A program made the translations under genes and the position numbers. From Pseudomonas brenneri (GTDB taxonomy: Bacteria > Pseudomonadota > Gammaproteobacteria > Pseudomonadales > Pseudomonadaceae), in assembly GCF_007858285.1 (NCBI RefSeq), contig NZ_VFIL01000013.1:87213-151212 (forward strand): a DNA stretch of 64,000 nt, written 5' to 3'. Below, piece by piece: positions 51,130 to 60,360 of this stretch (position 1 is its first letter; each line of letters begins with the position of its first letter). The notes under the pieces are model-generated. The model saw nothing but the letters and a program-made list of their open reading frames with translations. It did not search any database and was not told the origin of the DNA.

Positions 51130-52077
51130 ATGCAAAAAAACATCACATCCTTGGGGTCGCTGAACTGGGATGACCTGAAGTTTTTCCTCGAAGTAGCGCG
51201 CACCCGCAAGGCCAGCGTCGCCGCCAAGCGCCTGGCAGTGGACTACACCACCGTGTCGCGGCGCATCAGTTCCTTGGAAGGATCCCTGGGCACCCTGTTG
51301 TTCGAAAAATCCCGCACCAGCGGCTTTGTCCTGACCAACGAAGGCCAGCGTTTGCTGGGTTACGCCGAGTCCATCGAAAGCACCCTGCACATGGCCTGCG
51401 AACAAGTATCCGGCTCTGGTGTGGCGTTGTCCGGGCATGTGCGCATGGGCTGCACCGAGGGCTTCGGCAGTTTCTTCGTCACCCCGCAACTGAGCCACTT
51501 CGTCGACACTTACCCGGCGATCTCGGTGGATATCCTGCCCCTGCCCCACTTCATCAGCCTGTCCAAGCGCGAAGCCGACATCGTCATCGCCCTGGAACGC
51601 CCGGAACACGGCCCCTACGTGTGCTGCAAACTGTGCGACTACAAACTGCAGCTGTACGCGACCCAGGACTACCTCGACCAACACCCCCCCATCCGCCGCC
51701 CCGCCGACCTGACCGAGCATCCGTTTATCAGCTATGTGGATGACCTGGCGTTCAGCTCGGAGCTGCTGTACCTGGCCAATGTGATCCCGGGCGCCAGCGC
51801 CAGCCTGCGCAGCACCAGCGTGATCGCGCAGTACGTGGCCGCGCAGCAGGGGCGTTCACTGGCGATATTGCCGTGCTTCTTGGCCGCGCAGGATCCGCGG
51901 TTGCTGCCGGTGTTGGGGGAGGAGATCACTATTACGCGGCAGTTCTGGATGTATTGCCGGGAGGATTTGAGGAAGTTGAAGCGGATTACGTTGTTGTGGG
52001 ATTACATCCGCGAGGTGACGGAACAGAACCAGGAGTTGTTGATGGGGCAAACGCGGACGATGGTGTTTGCCCAATAG
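51130..52077 (+). CDS. LysR-family regulator of the mms operon
   Basis: The start is the ATG at 51130, giving 315 aa; an upstream in-frame ATG at 51049 adds unsupported residues. It has a LysR HTH (VAAKRLAVDYTTVSRRISSL) and effector domain. Divergent from mmsA-mmsB across 131 bases, it is the likely regulator. Only position links it to valine catabolism. Confidence 0.8.
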   Translation: MQKNITSLGSLNWDDLKFFLEVARTRKASVAAKRLAVDYTTVSRRISSLEGSLGTLLFEKSRTSGFVLTNEGQRLLGYAESIESTLHMACEQVSGSGVALSGHVRMGCTEGFGSFFVTPQLSHFVDTYPAISVDILPLPHFISLSKREADIVIALERPEHGPYVCCKLCDYKLQLYATQDYLDQHPPIRRPADLTEHPFISYVDDLAFSSELLYLANVIPGASASLRSTSVIAQYVAAQQGRSLAILPCFLAAQDPRLLPVLGEEITITRQFWMYCREDLRKLKRITLLWDYIREVTEQNQELLMGQTRTMVFAQ

Positions 52078-52101
52078 CCGCCAGAACGCTGAACCAACTA
52101 T

Positions 52102-52126
52102 GGGGCGAGCAAGCCCGCTCCCACAG
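52102..52126. repeat. single REP element
   Basis: TGGGGCGAGCAAGCCCGCTC followed by CCACAG; one arm only, between the LysR gene and yfiB. Confidence 0.75.
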
Positions 52127-52161
52127 TTGAACGTATTTCAAATTTAGACCGAGCTGTTGGC

Positions 52162-52653
52162 TCAGTCGGCGATCACCACAATCGATACCCGGCGGTTTTC
52201 GGTACGCCCCGCCACTGTGGTGTTGGGCGCTACCGGCTCGCTGCTGCCCAGGCCGCGCAGTTGCACATTTTCTTCCTTCATACCCACGGCGACCAAGACC
52301 TTGCCAACGCTTTTCGCCCGGCGCAGGGACAGTTGCTGGTTGTAGGACTCCTTGCCCGAGGCATCAGTGTGGCCGTCTACGCGCACGCGTTCGATGCCTA
52401 CGCCAGAGAGGGCCTTGCCGATGCGTTCGACGATTTCAGTGCTGGGCTTGTTGAGTTTTTCGACGTCGCTGCCAAACAGCACTTTACCCGACAGGCCAAA
52501 TGCCCAGCCTTCGTCAGTCAGTTCGAAGCCTTGTTGCTTGAGCACCGCCACTTGTGCGGGTGTCAGGCCTTTGGGCGGGGCGGTCTGGCAGCCGCTCAGC
52601 GCCAGCAGGGCGATAAACAAGGTGATAAAGAGAACGCGTGTGTTAGCAAACAA
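52162..52653 (-). CDS. yfiB: OmpA-domain lipoprotein YfiB
   Basis: The best start is TTG at 52653 (MFANTRVLFITLFIALLALS followed by GC), with AGGAG eight bases upstream; an in-frame ATG at 52677 lies within the yfiN gene. The 163-aa product has a lipobox and an OmpA domain (VRVDGHTDASGKESYNQQLS, LGSSEPVAPNTTVAGRTENR). In P. aeruginosa YfiB sits in the outer membrane and releases YfiN by binding YfiR. The gene starts four bases after the yfiN stop. Confidence 0.88.
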   Translation of the reverse strand: MFANTRVLFITLFIALLALSGCQTAPPKGLTPAQVAVLKQQGFELTDEGWAFGLSGKVLFGSDVEKLNKPSTEIVERIGKALSGVGIERVRVDGHTDASGKESYNQQLSLRRAKSVGKVLVAVGMKEENVQLRGLGSSEPVAPNTTVAGRTENRRVSIVVIAD

Positions 52654-52657
52654 GGGA

Positions 52658-53926
52658 TCAACTCCTGTGTTGAACATTGGCGACAGAGTGCTCCGACTCC
52701 GCCGTGTGCTGGCCACCCTGGGAAAGGCGTTTGGCCTGGTACATTGCCGCATCTGCGGCATTGAGCAGGGCGCCGGGAGTGGCGCCATGATCGGGATAAA
52801 CGGCGATGCCGATACTGAGTGAGGTCAACACTTGGGTGTTGCCCGGCAGCGGAATGGGTTGGTCCATGCTGGCGATGATTTTGTCGGCGATGCGCTGGGC
52901 ATCTTCGAGCTTGTGCAGGGGTGAGAGCAGGATGGCGAATTCGTCACCGCCCAGGCGTGCCACCAGGTCACTTTCGCGCAGTTGCGCACGCACCCGCGCG
53001 GCCACCGCCACCAGCACCACGTCGCCAGCGGCGTGGCCAAAGCTGTCATTGATGTCTTTGAAACGGTCGCTGTCGAGAAACAGCACCGCCACCCGCTCGT
53101 TGAGTTTGGCCGCACTGCGCAACGCGCGAATCAGCCTGCCCTCGAAGAACGCGCGGTTGGGCAGCCCGGTCAGGCTGTCATGGCTGGCCTGGTGAGCGAG
53201 GGTTTCGTTCTCGCTTTGCAGGTGGGTTTGCCAGGCTTCCAGTTCGTCGAGCAGGGCATTGAAGTCATTGCCCAGGCTGTCGAGTTCGGCTATCTGCGCC
53301 GGCGGCACACGCCGGTCGAAAGCCCGTTCGCTGCGCGCGGCGTGGGCCACATCGGCCAGGCGGTGCAGTGGGCCGGTGATGCCGCGCAACATGCGTCGCG
53401 CCAGGTAGATCGCCACCCAGCCGCTGAGGGCCGTGCAGACGATGATCCCGGCCAGGCCACTGAGCAAAAAGCGCAACAGACTACCGCCGTGGCCACTCAA
53501 CTCGACGGTGCCGATTTTTTTGCCATCGCGCAGGATCGGTTGGCTGATGGGTTCTTCAAGCAGCGAATGAGCCAGCTCCAGCTCCACCTTGGACAGCACC
53601 CCTGTTTCCGGGCGCACCCAGTGCGCCAGGGTGACGCCGTTCACATCCAACACCCGGGCTTCGGCCACTTCTTCGGTGGAGGCGATCATCGCCAGGGCCT
53701 CGGTGGCCACTACGCGGTCGTTGAACACCACTGCCGCTTCCACGGTGTAGTTGATGGAGCGCGCGATCAGGTGCAGGTTGTGATCGGCGTAGACCCGCAG
53801 GGCCAGCACACCGAGCAGGGTCAGGGACACACTGGCCATGCCCACTGCCAGCAACGCCACGCTCAGGTGTCCGCGACCAAGGACCGAGCGTAATGTGGGG
53901 CGGGTTGTAATGGTGCGCAGCCTCAT
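52658..53926 (-). CDS. yfiN: membrane diguanylate cyclase YfiN (TpbB)
   Basis: The 422-aa protein has two membrane segments flanking a periplasmic domain, then HAMP and a GGDEF domain. The active-site motif is LGGDEFAIL and an RxxD I-site (RESD) sits five residues upstream, so the enzyme is likely active and product-inhibited. YfiN makes c-di-GMP and is repressed by YfiR from the periplasm. The start overlaps the yfiR stop by ATGA. Confidence 0.9.
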   Translation of the reverse strand: MRLRTITTRPTLRSVLGRGHLSVALLAVGMASVSLTLLGVLALRVYADHNLHLIARSINYTVEAAVVFNDRVVATEALAMIASTEEVAEARVLDVNGVTLAHWVRPETGVLSKVELELAHSLLEEPISQPILRDGKKIGTVELSGHGGSLLRFLLSGLAGIIVCTALSGWVAIYLARRMLRGITGPLHRLADVAHAARSERAFDRRVPPAQIAELDSLGNDFNALLDELEAWQTHLQSENETLAHQASHDSLTGLPNRAFFEGRLIRALRSAAKLNERVAVLFLDSDRFKDINDSFGHAAGDVVLVAVAARVRAQLRESDLVARLGGDEFAILLSPLHKLEDAQRIADKIIASMDQPIPLPGNTQVLTSLSIGIAVYPDHGATPGALLNAADAAMYQAKRLSQGGQHTAESEHSVANVQHRS

Positions 53927-54495
53927 GGCTCCGGCGCTCGGCGACGGGACAATTGCAGGACGCTGGGATGAATGCGCACACCGCTGCGGGCCACGGAGTC
54001 GAGGTTGACCTCGAACGATACCTGCTCATCGCTCACCCGCAGGCAGAACAGGCTGCCTACGGTGCATTGGTCGCCGCCTTCGCTGATGCTCAGCACCGGA
54101 TGACCGATCAGCGCGGAGAACAGGCGGCTGCGCTCCTCAGGGGCGAGCTTGCCGATATACAACGCGTCGCAGGCATTGACGATGGCAGGGTTATCCGCCA
54201 GCAGACGCTGGACCACCACCGGCCGGCCGGTGGCCTGGGTGGTGCCCTTGACCAGGTCATCGGTGTATTGGGTCGGGCCAACGATGCACAAGCGCAGTTG
54301 GGCGGGCTCCACCGGCCAACGGGCGTAGCTGAGAATCCCCAGTACCACTTGGGTCACTGCCTGGGCTCGCTGGTCGGCCGCACTGGCAGTGGACACCTGG
54401 GCAAAAGCCAAAGGCGTGACAAAGCACAGAACGGCCAACAGCAGCATTCGTCTCCAGCTCCAACTACGCTCTGCGGGCGAGACAGCCACGTTCAT
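53923..54495 (-). CDS. yfiR: periplasmic repressor YfiR
   Basis: The start is the ATG at 54495, giving 190 aa with a signal peptide (LLLAVLCFVTPLAFAQVS). The YfiR family domain is visible (ILSYARWPVEPAQLRLCIVG, LFSALIGHPVLSISEGGDQC). YfiR binds YfiN in the periplasm and holds it inactive; redox state of its cysteines is involved. It is the first gene of yfiR-yfiN-yfiB, the usual order. Confidence 0.9.
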   Translation of the reverse strand: MNVAVSPAERSWSWRRMLLLAVLCFVTPLAFAQVSTASAADQRAQAVTQVVLGILSYARWPVEPAQLRLCIVGPTQYTDDLVKGTTQATGRPVVVQRLLADNPAIVNACDALYIGKLAPEERSRLFSALIGHPVLSISEGGDQCTVGSLFCLRVSDEQVSFEVNLDSVARSGVRIHPSVLQLSRRRAPEP

Positions 54496-54634
54496 GCAGC
54501 GATTCTCTTTGATCTTCTCGGGATGATGCCGCAACGATAGCATATTGGCGGAAACCCCAGCGAGGCGGGGCCTAGGTAGATTCCGCCATTTATTAAGAAA
54601 AAACCTACACAACGGTCAGGTTTTTCCCACCCCA

Positions 54635-56683
54635 TTACGCACCCAGCTCCAACATCAGCCCACTCAAACGTTTCACCTTGCGCCGTACTGCTTCCTCGAA
54701 AACCCCGCCACGGGTTTCGATCAAACTGAAGCGATCCTTGGCCCGGGTGATACCTGTATAGATCAACTCCTTGGTCAGCACAGGGTTCAACGCATCCGGC
54801 AGGATCAGGGCCGTGTGGGCGAACTCCGAGCCCTGGGACTTGTGCACGGTCATGGCGTAGACGGTTTCCACGTCATTGAGCCGGCTCGGCAGGACAAAAC
54901 GCACCCCGCCCTGGCCATCGTTGCGCGGGAAAGCCACACGCAGTACCTGCGGACCGCCGTCGCTTTCGGGCAATTTCAAGGCGATACCAATGTCGCCGTT
55001 CATCAAGCCCAGGCCGTAGTCGTTGCGGGTCATCAGCACCGGACGGCCTTCGTACCATTGCTGGTCGCTGTCGATCAGCCGGGCCTTGAGCAACGCGGCG
55101 GTGATGCGCTGGTTGAGGCCTTCCACACCCCAGGGCCCCTTACGCACCGCGCACAGCAGTTGGAAGGCATCGAAGGCTTGTAACAACTGGCGCGCCCAGT
55201 CGGTCCAGCGCGGGTCGTCGCGGGGTGTCTCGGCCGCTGGGCGCGAGGTGCGCAACAGGTTCAGGTAATAACGATAGCCGTGGGCATCGGCACCCTGCCC
55301 GTCCAGCACCAGGCGCTCCAGGGCACGGTCATGCTCGCCCTTGAGACTCAGGCGAAACAGGTCATGGCTGCCGGCGTCCAGCAGTTGGCGGGCCTGTTCG
55401 GGATTCTGCTGGTTGACCCAGCGTGCCAACTGACCGATGCCACTGCCTTCGCCGAAACGTCGGGAGTAGCGCAGCATGACCACTTGTTGTGCCAGGGGAT
55501 GACTGGCGTCGAGGTCTTCCTGCAGGCCGCTGCCCGCCAAGCTTTCACCGCTGACGTGTTCCAGCCATTGCCGGGTGTGGGGGCTGTACCAGCCAGCCTC
55601 GGCATCCCGGCACAAGTCGCCGAGCACCGCGCCGGCTTCCACCGAGGCCAATTGGTCCTTGTCCCCCAGCAGCACCAGCCGCGCATGGGGTGGCAAGGCG
55701 TCCAGCAGGTTGGCCATCATTTCCAGGTCGATCATCGAGGCTTCATCGACCACCAGCACATCCAGCGGCAACAAGTTGCCCGCGTGATGGCGAAAATGCC
55801 GGGTGCCGGGACGGCTGCCCAGCAGGCGATGCACGGTGGTGACCTCGGTGGGGATTTTTTCGCGCACCGCGTCAGACACTTGCAGCGAACGCACTTGCTG
55901 GCTGATGGATTCGGTCAGGCGTGCCGCCGCCTTGCCGGTAGGCGCCGCGAGACGGATGCGCAGCGCCGTGCCCTGCTCCACTGCCGGCGCTTGCAACAAT
56001 GCCAGCAGGCGCACCACGGTGGTGGTCTTGCCGGTGCCGGGACCGCCGGTGACGATGCTGAACGCGCCGCGCGTGGCGAGGGCACAGGCGAGTTTCTGCC
56101 AATCGACCACACCCTCCGGCGGCGCCTGGTCGAACAGGCCATTCAAGCGTTGAGGCAAGTCGGCCAAAATGGCTTCCTGGGTAGCCAGGCGCTGGCGCAG
56201 TGCGCTGTCGATGCGCCGCTCATAGGTCCAGTAGCGTCGCAGATACAGGCGCTTGCCCGACAACACCAGCGGCCGGCTTTGCGCTGCCGCGCTGCCATCG
56301 ACGGCCAGCGCCACCAGCGGGCTCGCCGCCAGGGCGTGGCACCAATGGGCGCCTTCCTGGCCATCAAGCAGTTGCGAGGGCAGCAGCATCACGCCGCTCT
56401 GCACGTCACCTTCCGGCGGCAGCGACAGGGCGAAATCCGGGGCACTCAAGGTTTCGAACAAGTCCAGGCACACGTGACCGTGGCCCAGTTGGTGACTGGT
56501 CAGGGCCGCAGCCAGCAGCACCAGGGGATCGGCCTGTGGGTCGAGTTCGTGGAGAAAGCCCACGAACGCCTTGTCCAGCGCCCGCAACCAGCCACGCTCG
56601 ACCCAGCGCGCAAGCAGGTGCATCAGGTCGTCAGCGCGGTCCAGCGGTGCCAGTGCCTCCAACGGCATAGTCGAGAGGCTCAT
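54635..56683 (-). CDS. recD: exodeoxyribonuclease V alpha subunit RecD
   Basis: The start is the ATG at 56683 with AAGGAG about eight bases upstream, giving 682 aa. SF1 helicase with Walker A SIVTGGPGTGKTTTVVRLLA and Walker B VLVVDEASMIDLEMM, and C-terminal motif YAMTVHKSQGSEF. It is the fast helicase of RecBCD. The start overlaps the recB stop. Confidence 0.93.
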   Translation of the reverse strand: MSLSTMPLEALAPLDRADDLMHLLARWVERGWLRALDKAFVGFLHELDPQADPLVLLAAALTSHQLGHGHVCLDLFETLSAPDFALSLPPEGDVQSGVMLLPSQLLDGQEGAHWCHALAASPLVALAVDGSAAAQSRPLVLSGKRLYLRRYWTYERRIDSALRQRLATQEAILADLPQRLNGLFDQAPPEGVVDWQKLACALATRGAFSIVTGGPGTGKTTTVVRLLALLQAPAVEQGTALRIRLAAPTGKAAARLTESISQQVRSLQVSDAVREKIPTEVTTVHRLLGSRPGTRHFRHHAGNLLPLDVLVVDEASMIDLEMMANLLDALPPHARLVLLGDKDQLASVEAGAVLGDLCRDAEAGWYSPHTRQWLEHVSGESLAGSGLQEDLDASHPLAQQVVMLRYSRRFGEGSGIGQLARWVNQQNPEQARQLLDAGSHDLFRLSLKGEHDRALERLVLDGQGADAHGYRYYLNLLRTSRPAAETPRDDPRWTDWARQLLQAFDAFQLLCAVRKGPWGVEGLNQRITAALLKARLIDSDQQWYEGRPVLMTRNDYGLGLMNGDIGIALKLPESDGGPQVLRVAFPRNDGQGGVRFVLPSRLNDVETVYAMTVHKSQGSEFAHTALILPDALNPVLTKELIYTGITRAKDRFSLIETRGGVFEEAVRRKVKRLSGLMLELGA

Positions 56684-59600
56684 AGCAGGACTCCTTGTTC
56701 CCAAGCCGGTTCGACCTTGGGTGGTGGCGGTTTGCCCTGGAACAGCAGGTCCAGGCGCTCGATCAGTTCCCGTGGTGGCCGGGTGAAATACGCGCCCTGG
56801 CTCACCGCCTGGGTGCCGCGCAGGAACAGGTAGAGCGCGCCGCCCACATGCCGCTCGTAGTCGTAATCGGGCAGGCGTGCCTTGAGCTGGCGATGCAGGG
56901 CCAGCAAGTAGAGGACGTATTGCAGATCATAACGATGGTCAAGAATCGACTGTTCCATGGCCTCGCGGGTGTAGGCCGCATCGTCGGCGCCGAGCCAGTT
57001 GGATTTGTAGTCGGCCACGTAATAGCGGCCGTCGTGTTCGAAGGTCAGGTCGATAAACCCCTTGAACATGCCATTGAGCAACACCGGTTCGGCGGCCACC
57101 CGCGACACGCCGTCGTGGGTGTATTGGCAGACCAGTAGGTCGAGGGCGAGCACGTCGACTTTGTGGCTGGCGAACCAGAACTCCATTTCGATCTGATAGT
57201 GCTGCAAGTCACCCAGGGTCACCGATGCCTGCCCATGACCCAGGCCCAGCGGCGCTTGCAGCAGGTGCCCGAGCCAGCCACCGAGGGTGCCGATCCAGCC
57301 TTCCCAACCGCGTCGGTTGCAGCGCCGGGCGACCGCATCTTCGATGGCTTCGGGCGTGACGTTGAAGCCCTCGTTACCGGCCCATTCCAGCAGCCCATGG
57401 AGAAAGGTCCCGGGGTTGGGACCGCGCGGGAAACGGTGGATGTCACCGCCAGACGCGGCGACTTCCCGTGGTGCATCCGGGTCCAGGCGTTCGTCGTCGA
57501 ACAGCTTCTGCGCTTGTGGGCTTTCCGGGGCCTCCAGGCTGGCGGCGCTCATGCTTTCGCCAATGCGCAGGGCGCTGTAGGAGGCAATCCACCAGTTTTC
57601 CGCCGCCTTGCGCTTGGGTAGCAGCGGCGCAAGCAAGGTCGCTTCATTGCGCGGTGGCTGGTAGGTGCTGGTGTCGGCGTCTGGCATTTGCCCATAGGCA
57701 ATCGCCGCGCAGCCGTCCTGCAAGTCCATCAGCCAGCGGGCCAGGGCTGCGGACTCACCCAGGGGCGCGCCGCCGCCCAACAGATAGCCCAGGGCCGAGA
57801 GGTGCAAGACTGAACTGTTATTATTGCCACGCTTGAGGTCAGCCACGCCGAGCCAACAGGCATGTTTGGCCCGGGTCAGGGCCACGTAGAACAAGCGCAG
57901 GTCTTCGGCCAGGCGCTCGTCATCGGCCTGGGCGATCAGTTCGGCGGTGGGTTTGAGGCTGACCTGGGACTTGCCGTGGGCATCGTGGTAGTGCAGCGGC
58001 AGGCGGCTGCCGTCGACGGGCTTGGCCGAGCAGATAAACGGCAGGAACACCAGGTCGTATTCCAGGCCCTTGGATTTGTGGATGGTCACCACCTTGACCA
58101 GTTGCTCATCGCTTTCCAGGCGCAGGATCTGCTCTTCACCGGCCTGGCCCGAGAGTGCCAGGTGTTCGGCCAGATGACGAATCAGTGCTTGTTCACCGTC
58201 CAGTTCAGCAGCCGCTTGTTGCAGTAATTCGCACAGGTGCAACAGGTTGGTCAGCACGCGCTCGCCATCGCTGCGGGCGATCAGGGTTTGCGGCAATTTG
58301 AAGTCATGCAGCAGGCGCCGCAGCATTGGCAGCACGCCTTGGGTCCGCCAGACCACGCGGTAGTCGCGAAACTGCATGACCCGCTGTTCCCAGGCCAATT
58401 CGTCCTGGTTCAGTTGCTCCAGTTCCGCCAGCGACAGGTTGAGGGTGACGCAGGCCAGCGCGGCACGCAGCGGGCGCTCGACATCGGGTTCGGCACAGGC
58501 CTTGAGCCAGGCGAGCAGGTCGTGGGCTTCCTGGGAGGCGAATACCGAATCCTTGTCCGACAGATACACACTGCGCACGCCACGCGCGGCCAGTTCACCG
58601 CGCACGGCCTGGGCTTCCTTGCCGTCACGCACAAGGATGGCGATGTTCGACGGCTGCACCGGGGTGAAGTCCGCATCCTTGATAAACCCTGCACTGCCCT
58701 GCTGGCCGCCATTGAGCAACGCGACGATCTGGCTGGCACACGCGCCGGCCAGTTGTTGGCGATAGAGCACATTGGAGATCGGCTGGTCGGTGGGCAGGTG
58801 CCAGATATTCAGGGCGGGCAGTGTGTGGCCATCAACCTGCAATTGTTCCTTGCGGCCTTGGGACGATACCGGCTGGAACGGCACCGGGTTCTCGCCGTCT
58901 GGCTCGCGGAACAGAAACGCCCCACGTCCGGTTTCCGCACGCTCGAACACATGGTTGACCGCCTCGACCATGGCATGGCTGGAACGAAAGTTGGTGCCCA
59001 GGGTGTGCAGGCGCCCGGTCGTGGCCTGGCGCGCGCGCAGGTAGGTGTAGATATCAGCGCCGCGAAAGGCGTAGATCGCCTGCTTGGGGTCGCCGATCAG
59101 AAACAGCCCGCTCTGTGGGTTGTTGTCTTCGATGCGGTAGATGCTTTCGAAAATCCGGTACTGCACTGGGTCGGTGTCCTGGAATTCATCGATCAGGGCC
59201 ACCGGGAATTGCTCGCGGATCACGCTGGCCAAGCGCTCGCCGCCCTCGGTTTGCAGCGCGGCGTCCAGACGAATGAGCATGTCGTCGAAGCCCATCTCGG
59301 CCCGCCGGCGCTTCTCATCCTCAAAACGCTTACCCACCCACGCGGCCGCGTGTTGCAACACGGCGGCGTCGGGTGTTGGCAGGGCGTCGAGGCTGGCTTT
59401 GAGCCCCGCCATGGCCTCGATACCTGGATGATGGGGCGCGTCGCCCTTCCAGGCTTCGGCCATGCCGTCGGGCGTCAGGCGGGTGAAGCCGGTGCCGATA
59501 TCCAGTTGCTCCAGGGTTTCGTCGGCGGCCCAGGCGCTGATTTTCTCGAACCACGGTTCAAAATAACGGGCCTGCATTTTACGGCCATCGACAGCCTTGG

Positions 59601-60360
59601 CGGCGACGGCTTGCAAACAGATCTCGCGCAGCTCGGCGGCCCATTGTTGCCAAGGGGCCTTGATCGCCACCAGGGCCTCACGGCGTTCGTGCAGGCAGGC
59701 CTCGATCAGTTCGGCCGGCTCGCGCGGGTCGTCACTGGGGCGCTCACTGCCAAACAGCGCACGCACCCGGGGCATCAGCGCCGCCGGGCCGCCCCAGTTG
59801 CTGCGGACCCAGTTCAGGGCATCGCCGTGCATCGGGTAGCAGAACAGGCGCCAATAATCGCGCAGCACTTCGCCGAGCAGGTCACTGTGGTCGGTTTCCA
59901 GGGTCTGGGTAAACAGGCTGCCACTGTCGAAGGCGTGCTCGCGCAGCATGCGCTGGCACCAACTGTGGATGGTCGAGACGGCGGCTTCGTCCATCCATTG
60001 CGCGGCGATGTCGAGTCGGTTGGCGCAGGCGGGCCATTGGTCGGTGCTGTACTGATCGCGCAGTTCGGCGATCAGCGCATCGGGCTGCTGGATTTCATCA
60101 CGAAAGTAGCGTGCGGCCTCCGCAAGACGGGTGCGGATGCGTTCGCGCAGTTCTTTGGTCGCGGCATCGGTGAACGTTACGACGAGAATTTGCGGCGGCA
60201 GTAATTCGCGGCCAAAACCGGCTTCGTCGCCACCATGACCCAGGACCAGGCGCAGGTACAACGCCGAGATGGTGAAGGTCTTGCCTGTGCCGGCGCTGGC
60301 TTCAATCAGTTGGCTGCCGTGCAGCGGAAAGGCCAGGGCCAGGGGTTTGGTGGCGCTCAT
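56680..60360 (-). CDS. recB: exodeoxyribonuclease V beta subunit RecB
   Basis: The 1226-aa protein is a UvrD-type helicase fused to a nuclease. It shows Walker A IEASAGTGKTFTISALYLRL, Walker B ALIDEFQDTDPVQYRIF, TIHKSKGLEYDLV and the C-terminal nuclease core FLHGLLEW, VADYKSNWLG. The RecBCD complex processes double-strand ends and degrades foreign DNA. Overlaps with recC and recD show one operon. Confidence 0.95.
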   Translation of the reverse strand: MSATKPLALAFPLHGSQLIEASAGTGKTFTISALYLRLVLGHGGDEAGFGRELLPPQILVVTFTDAATKELRERIRTRLAEAARYFRDEIQQPDALIAELRDQYSTDQWPACANRLDIAAQWMDEAAVSTIHSWCQRMLREHAFDSGSLFTQTLETDHSDLLGEVLRDYWRLFCYPMHGDALNWVRSNWGGPAALMPRVRALFGSERPSDDPREPAELIEACLHERREALVAIKAPWQQWAAELREICLQAVAAKAVDGRKMQARYFEPWFEKISAWAADETLEQLDIGTGFTRLTPDGMAEAWKGDAPHHPGIEAMAGLKASLDALPTPDAAVLQHAAAWVGKRFEDEKRRRAEMGFDDMLIRLDAALQTEGGERLASVIREQFPVALIDEFQDTDPVQYRIFESIYRIEDNNPQSGLFLIGDPKQAIYAFRGADIYTYLRARQATTGRLHTLGTNFRSSHAMVEAVNHVFERAETGRGAFLFREPDGENPVPFQPVSSQGRKEQLQVDGHTLPALNIWHLPTDQPISNVLYRQQLAGACASQIVALLNGGQQGSAGFIKDADFTPVQPSNIAILVRDGKEAQAVRGELAARGVRSVYLSDKDSVFASQEAHDLLAWLKACAEPDVERPLRAALACVTLNLSLAELEQLNQDELAWEQRVMQFRDYRVVWRTQGVLPMLRRLLHDFKLPQTLIARSDGERVLTNLLHLCELLQQAAAELDGEQALIRHLAEHLALSGQAGEEQILRLESDEQLVKVVTIHKSKGLEYDLVFLPFICSAKPVDGSRLPLHYHDAHGKSQVSLKPTAELIAQADDERLAEDLRLFYVALTRAKHACWLGVADLKRGNNNSSVLHLSALGYLLGGGAPLGESAALARWLMDLQDGCAAIAYGQMPDADTSTYQPPRNEATLLAPLLPKRKAAENWWIASYSALRIGESMSAASLEAPESPQAQKLFDDERLDPDAPREVAASGGDIHRFPRGPNPGTFLHGLLEWAGNEGFNVTPEAIEDAVARRCNRRGWEGWIGTLGGWLGHLLQAPLGLGHGQASVTLGDLQHYQIEMEFWFASHKVDVLALDLLVCQYTHDGVSRVAAEPVLLNGMFKGFIDLTFEHDGRYYVADYKSNWLGADDAAYTREAMEQSILDHRYDLQYVLYLLALHRQLKARLPDYDYERHVGGALYLFLRGTQAVSQGAYFTRPPRELIERLDLLFQGKPPPPKVEPAWEQGVLL

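Noticed and set aside
54541..54634. Terminator between yfiR and recD
   Set aside because: A short GC-rich palindrome (CCCC...GGGG) is present but has no T tract in the expected place.
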